Source: Dolomedes plantarius (Eukaryota > Arthropoda > Arachnida > Araneae > Dolomedidae). From it: a stretch of DNA of 64,000 nucleotides. The stretch spans positions 27,796,132 to 27,860,131 of the forward strand of contig OU015501.1 in the NCBI GenBank assembly GCA_907164885.2, in the 5' to 3' direction. Below, piece by piece: positions 58,160 through 64,000 of this stretch. The position numbers and the translations under genes are program-made. Numbering within the stretch: position 1 is the first letter of the stretch; every line of letters begins with the position of its first letter. Below the pieces are notes generated by a model. The model saw only the letters and a program-made list of their open reading frames with translations. It ran no database searches and was not told where the DNA came from.

Positions 58160-59650
58160 TCAGAAGCATTCTTAAATAACCTCGATCAGTAATTTGCAGT
58201 CGGTTTCTGTTTTTAGTTCACAGATTTGTGACCGCACTGAACCCACATTCCACTAAATATGATGAAGGAAACGGTATTAAGAATTTTTGTAGACCACAGC
58301 TCAGAATCCAGGGTGAAGTGTTAAGAACTCTTTTTGCAGCCAGAACTGTTGATAGCTATGTTTAAATTTAAATTTTAATTCTTCATTTTTTGATACTTCT
58401 ATTAGTTCTTCTTGTAATTTTACAGATTCCTCTGAGTTTGATCCTGAAAAAGGATCCAAAACCCAATCGGGTATGTTCATTTTAATGATATCTTCAAACC
58501 GTTGATTGAATTCAGAATGGAGAGCCTCCAAGTGCTGATAATAGATAAGCATGTCTTCATCATGTTTTCTTATTGTTGATAAATGTGGAAATTGGCTGAA
58601 TTACCCTCTTCCTAAAACTGTTTTGTACAGTAGAAGTTTTGCCACAAAAGCGGAAATCACAGTTTTTGATTTTATTAAATTCAGCTCATCGCCTTGGAGT
58701 TTTTAATTTGCGTCATTGAATTTACTAAACAAGTCTGTCAAATTGGCTATGTCATTTTTGGAATCGATAAGTTGACTCGTAAATTATCATCTTTGTTTTC
58801 TAAGAACTCTAGCAGAGTCAAATAGTTTATAAAATCGATCCAAACAGGTACCTTTTGACAGCCAACGAACTTCTGTATGAAGCAGCAAGCGATTGAATTC
58901 TTCATAGTTTTCAATGCAAAGTTGTCCAAACAATATGTCATTCAATGCGTTGCATCTGATTTTGTTGACTGCTTGAACGACATTCTGCAATGACCTATGA
59001 AGGCGTTCATTCAGATTTTTGGTACCTAAATATTGCCGATGAATGACGCAATGCACAGCGAATACATTCGGAACCGCTCTTTTTAAATATGCAAGAAAAC
59101 CCCTGTAGCATCCTATTATCCCTGGAGCACCATCAGCAGCAACTGATAAGATATTTCTGAGGGGGATTTCTTTTTCTTTGAAAAACTCTTCCAATGCATG
59201 AAATATTGATTCCTCCCTTGGTATCAGTTTGCAAATTTTTTGAAAATAATAATTCTTAGCATATTTTTTCTTGTATGAATTGCACGTATGCTAAACTTAA
59301 GGCCTCGTTTCCTGGCAAAGTTGACTCATCAAGCTGAATAGAGAACTTGGATGTTTTTAAATGCTCACATAATGAATCTTCAACATCGTGAGCCATTTCA
59401 TCAATTCTTTTTTTCATCAATTCTTTTGTATTACTGCTCAATCGACTTTTCTTTGTAATTTCAGAAGCTAGCTTGTGTAGCATAGTGCTTATTACTTCAG
59501 TTATAGCCGGTAGAATTAGTTCTTCCCCAATAGTGTGCGGTTTTCCCAATTTAAAAATCATTACAGAAATTTTATATGAAGTACGCAACGCATCGTTAAA
59601 ACCTTTGGATTCTACTGAGAACAGTTTTGCTAATGTCGGCTTTCTCAAAA
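58160..59650 (-). pseudogene. hAT transposase (ZBED5-like), catalytic residues kept
   Basis: Starts as readable sequence at KPTLAKLFSVESKGFNDALR (about 59645); the BED finger expected before it is not visible. GKPHTIGEELILPAITEV and FSIQLDESTLPGNEAL carry the first Asp. A gap with frameshifts near 59200-59260 precedes NILSVAADGAPGIIGCYRGF (second Asp) and FAVHCVIHRQYL (the C-x2-H of hAT). LLLHTEVRWLSKGTCLDRFY, the family's signature VRWLS block, follows. After 58747 the frame changes, with LQGDELNLIKSK-like sequence and FEDIIKMNIPDWVLDPF. The end needs another frame change to read YLVECGFSAVTNL (catalytic Glu) near 58240. Inactive. Confidence 0.88.
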
Positions 59651-60044
59651 ATTTTTAATTCATTGCTTTAAAATATAAGATAAGGTTTTATCTTTCTTAT
59701 TAGAATGTACTTTTTCAAAGGTTCTACTAATTTTGATGAAGTCATCTCTAAAATATAACACTACATTTTCAAGCGATTAATTAATTTTAAAAAGAGTTAA
59801 TAGTCTTAATTAAATTTTCCCTTATTTAAAGAATTATTCCTTATTAACGCACAACTTAGTTTACAATTAGCACAGATGATTTGATAGATATAAATAGAAT
59901 AGCGTAACTATAAATTTTCGGCAGTTGCACGAAATGTCAGCATTCTCCACTTCTAACTCTGCACTTAGATATTGAAAAAAAAAATTACAAAAAGGAAAAA
60001 TAAAGTTAAAAACAAATAAATCGAAATTATTATGGTGACCACGG

Positions 60045-60215
60045 CTCTCACCTATATGCCCTGTCAAACTGAAGACCAGTCACTACGTAGCAAAACCTGT
60101 ATACGCAATCGAGGGTTGATTTCCCAAGTTCGGAGCAGCTCATTTTTATAGGCGTGGGCACCAAACTGACAGTACAGATCTGCCAACCAATTGGGGCAAC
60201 CCTGGGCCCTTTAAA
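60045..60215 (+). mobile_element. SINE-like repeat (family C), plus
   Basis: Matches the minus strand of 15154-15360 from CTGAAGACCAGTCACTACGT to ACAGTACAGATCTG. B-box-like GGTTGATTTCC at 60114. Confidence 0.65.
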
Positions 60216-60341
60216 ACCAAATTAAGAAAATCCACAAAAATTAATTGGAGACTAGTTTATAAGTGAGCCATACAGAAAATACCCAGAGAAAAAGAACTTT
60301 AAGATTTCGCTTGCCTCTCCTTCGATATTGGTAAAGGATTA

Positions 60342-60343
60342 TA

Positions 60344-60405
<62 letters not shown>
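60342..60405. repeat. (TATC)n(TA)n microsatellite
   Basis: Runs directly into the Tc1 left end. Confidence 0.95.
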
Positions 60406-62659
<2,254 letters not shown>

Positions 62660-62660
<1 letters not shown>

Positions 62661-63480
62661 CCCTAGCCAAATTATGTTTTCAGAGCCTCTTTCTATTTTT
62701 AATGTGTAGCTGTATTTAGCTATCCCAAAATTGGGGAATATTTTTTTAATTCATGCCCTAATAAAAACAACATATTGTAGGAAATGATAAAAATTTTGGT
62801 ATAGGTTTTAGGTTAAAAATTTTAAGAAAAAATATTAATCAGTTAAGGTGATACCTTGCGCGGCTTACAGCAACTTAGGTAAAATAAAATGAAATAAACA
62901 TATGAAATACAATACAAATAATTATGCCAACATAAATAATTATAAAATATTTTTCATATATTTAATTAAATTTTATGTTATATGTAGTATTAGAACAAAA
63001 CAACATTTTCAGTTTTAACAGGAAAATTTTGTAAAAGGAATATTATTTACCTACGTTTTGTTAATGCAATCACGCTGTAAGAGTAGGAACTCAAGAGTTG
63101 AAAAAACTATTCTCTATTTCTTTGCGTTAAAATAAATCCTGCGAAAATAAGCAATTTAGCGTTTTGTTTGGTCTCCCGCGTCCGGTAATAAAACTCACCC
63201 CTGTAGCAAAGTGCATATATACCTCTAATTATATTTAACAACCTCTCAATGTCCTTGGCCCCACCTTGAATATTTTCCCAAACTGTGTAAATGTGTGCCT
63301 GATTATTTTTTATTTTTGCATCAGCGGTACTCAAAGCCCATATGGTCCGTATATAGTTAAGGCGGTCCAGTTTAATCTTTAAAGAAGATTTATTAGGCGG
63401 TATCATCAGTGACCGGAAGTGGTTAAACTCCGTTGAATGGGAGGCCTCTTCGAGCAAAAAATAGATTGAGGGGTACTGCC
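62660..63480. other. AT-rich interior; unrecognised minus frame at 63107-63457
   Basis: The 116-codon frame reads FNHFRSLMIPPNKSSLKIKL and AHIYTVWENIQGGAKDIERL. I know no family for it. It lies between the Helitron helicase and the hAT right end and could belong to either. Confidence 0.35.
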
Positions 63481-63770
63481 CAAGATGCTCAGGGCTGTAA
63501 ATAAGACCAAATATAGAAACTAAGTCACTAGATACTTAACAAGTCTCACAATACATGATAATTTTCTACCTAGGTCTTTCCCGTACGCTCTGTGTCTAGT
63601 GTCCTCGGATTGTTTTAGAATTGTCTTGTCTTATTTCTTTATGCTTTCACCGCCCCCTTTTTTTCGTTCACCTGCCCCCAAATGTCACCAGGGACGCTAC
63701 CGCCCCCCTGGATCGTTCCAGCGCCCCCCAGGGGGCGATATCGCCCACTTTGGGAACCCCTGGTCTAGAG

Positions 63771-64000
63771 TATTGATAATTTGACCTGACGCTTCTACCA
63801 AAGGAAACCAATTATCATAAAAATTCCATAAAGTAATGTTAACAAAGTCCTTTTTGAAATTTTTATGATAATTGGCTTAATTTCCTTTAGCATTTGAAAC
63901 GTACTGTGTCTTTTCGGATGTGATTCAACTATTTTTTACTTTTTTGATTTTTCCGTCTCCTGTCAACGTTTTTTTAGTCTGCCTGTGTGTTTTGATTGTT
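63771..64000 (-). pseudogene. LINE ORF2 fragment, RT end (part 2)
   Basis: Minus-strand FYDNWFPLVEASGQIINTL runs straight into LEKFQVQALRL at 57344 when the two hAT insertions are removed. Upstream of about 63875 the frame is broken. An 18-bp inverted repeat (63808-63825/63858-63875) lies in it. Confidence 0.65.

Overview
This looks like a stretch of animal nuclear DNA, AT-rich and intron-style intergenic, and I could not recognise a single intact host gene in it. It is a transposon graveyard. Tc1/mariner, pogo/Tigger, hAT, Helitron and LINE remnants, tRNA-derived SINEs and long (TA)n tracts together suggest an arthropod. The LINE, Tc1 and Tigger protein fragments look most like those I know from spiders, but this is an impression from motif memory, not a search.

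Layout. 0-2.6 kb: AT-rich, empty. 2.6-10.6 kb: a BED-finger hAT element with a 621-bp Tc1/mariner-type element nested in it, a decayed mariner, a LINE tail, a Copia reverse-transcriptase scrap interrupted by a Tc1 element, and a second Tc1 fragment. 10.6-17 kb: mostly featureless, with an internally deleted Tigger, a SINE with a 15-bp target duplication and a recent 234-bp tandem duplication. 17-19.4 kb: two Tc1 fragments and microsatellites. 19.4-23.6 kb: a broken multi-exon-length coding region on the minus strand, resembling an uncharacterised multi-copy animal family with nuclease-like aspartate motifs and a cysteine-rich tail; it is split by a 1.5-kb palindromic element. 24.4-34.6 kb: a Helitron-like element, three Tigger copies or fragments and one very well preserved Tc1 element. 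34.6-56.9 kb: SINEs, MITEs of Tigger, Harbinger-like, piggyBac-like and hAT type, a second Helitron-like element with an unusual palindrome cluster, and a LINE RNase H fragment. 57.2-64 kb: a LINE reverse-transcriptase region split by a hAT MITE and a 6-kb hAT element, which in turn holds a SINE, a Tc1 and a Helitron helicase end.

How the parts relate. The main story is layered insertion. In three places (3.8 kb, 20.6 kb, 57.3-63.8 kb) removing the inserted element and one target-site copy restores an open reading frame across the junction, which dates the insertion as later than the coding sequence. Precise target duplications were read for many elements: TA for Tc1/mariner/Tigger, 8 bp for hAT, TTAA for a piggyBac-type MITE and TTA for two Harbinger-like MITEs. 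Many frameshifts in the dead coding regions fall in runs of T or A, which may be biological decay or consensus error in the assembly.
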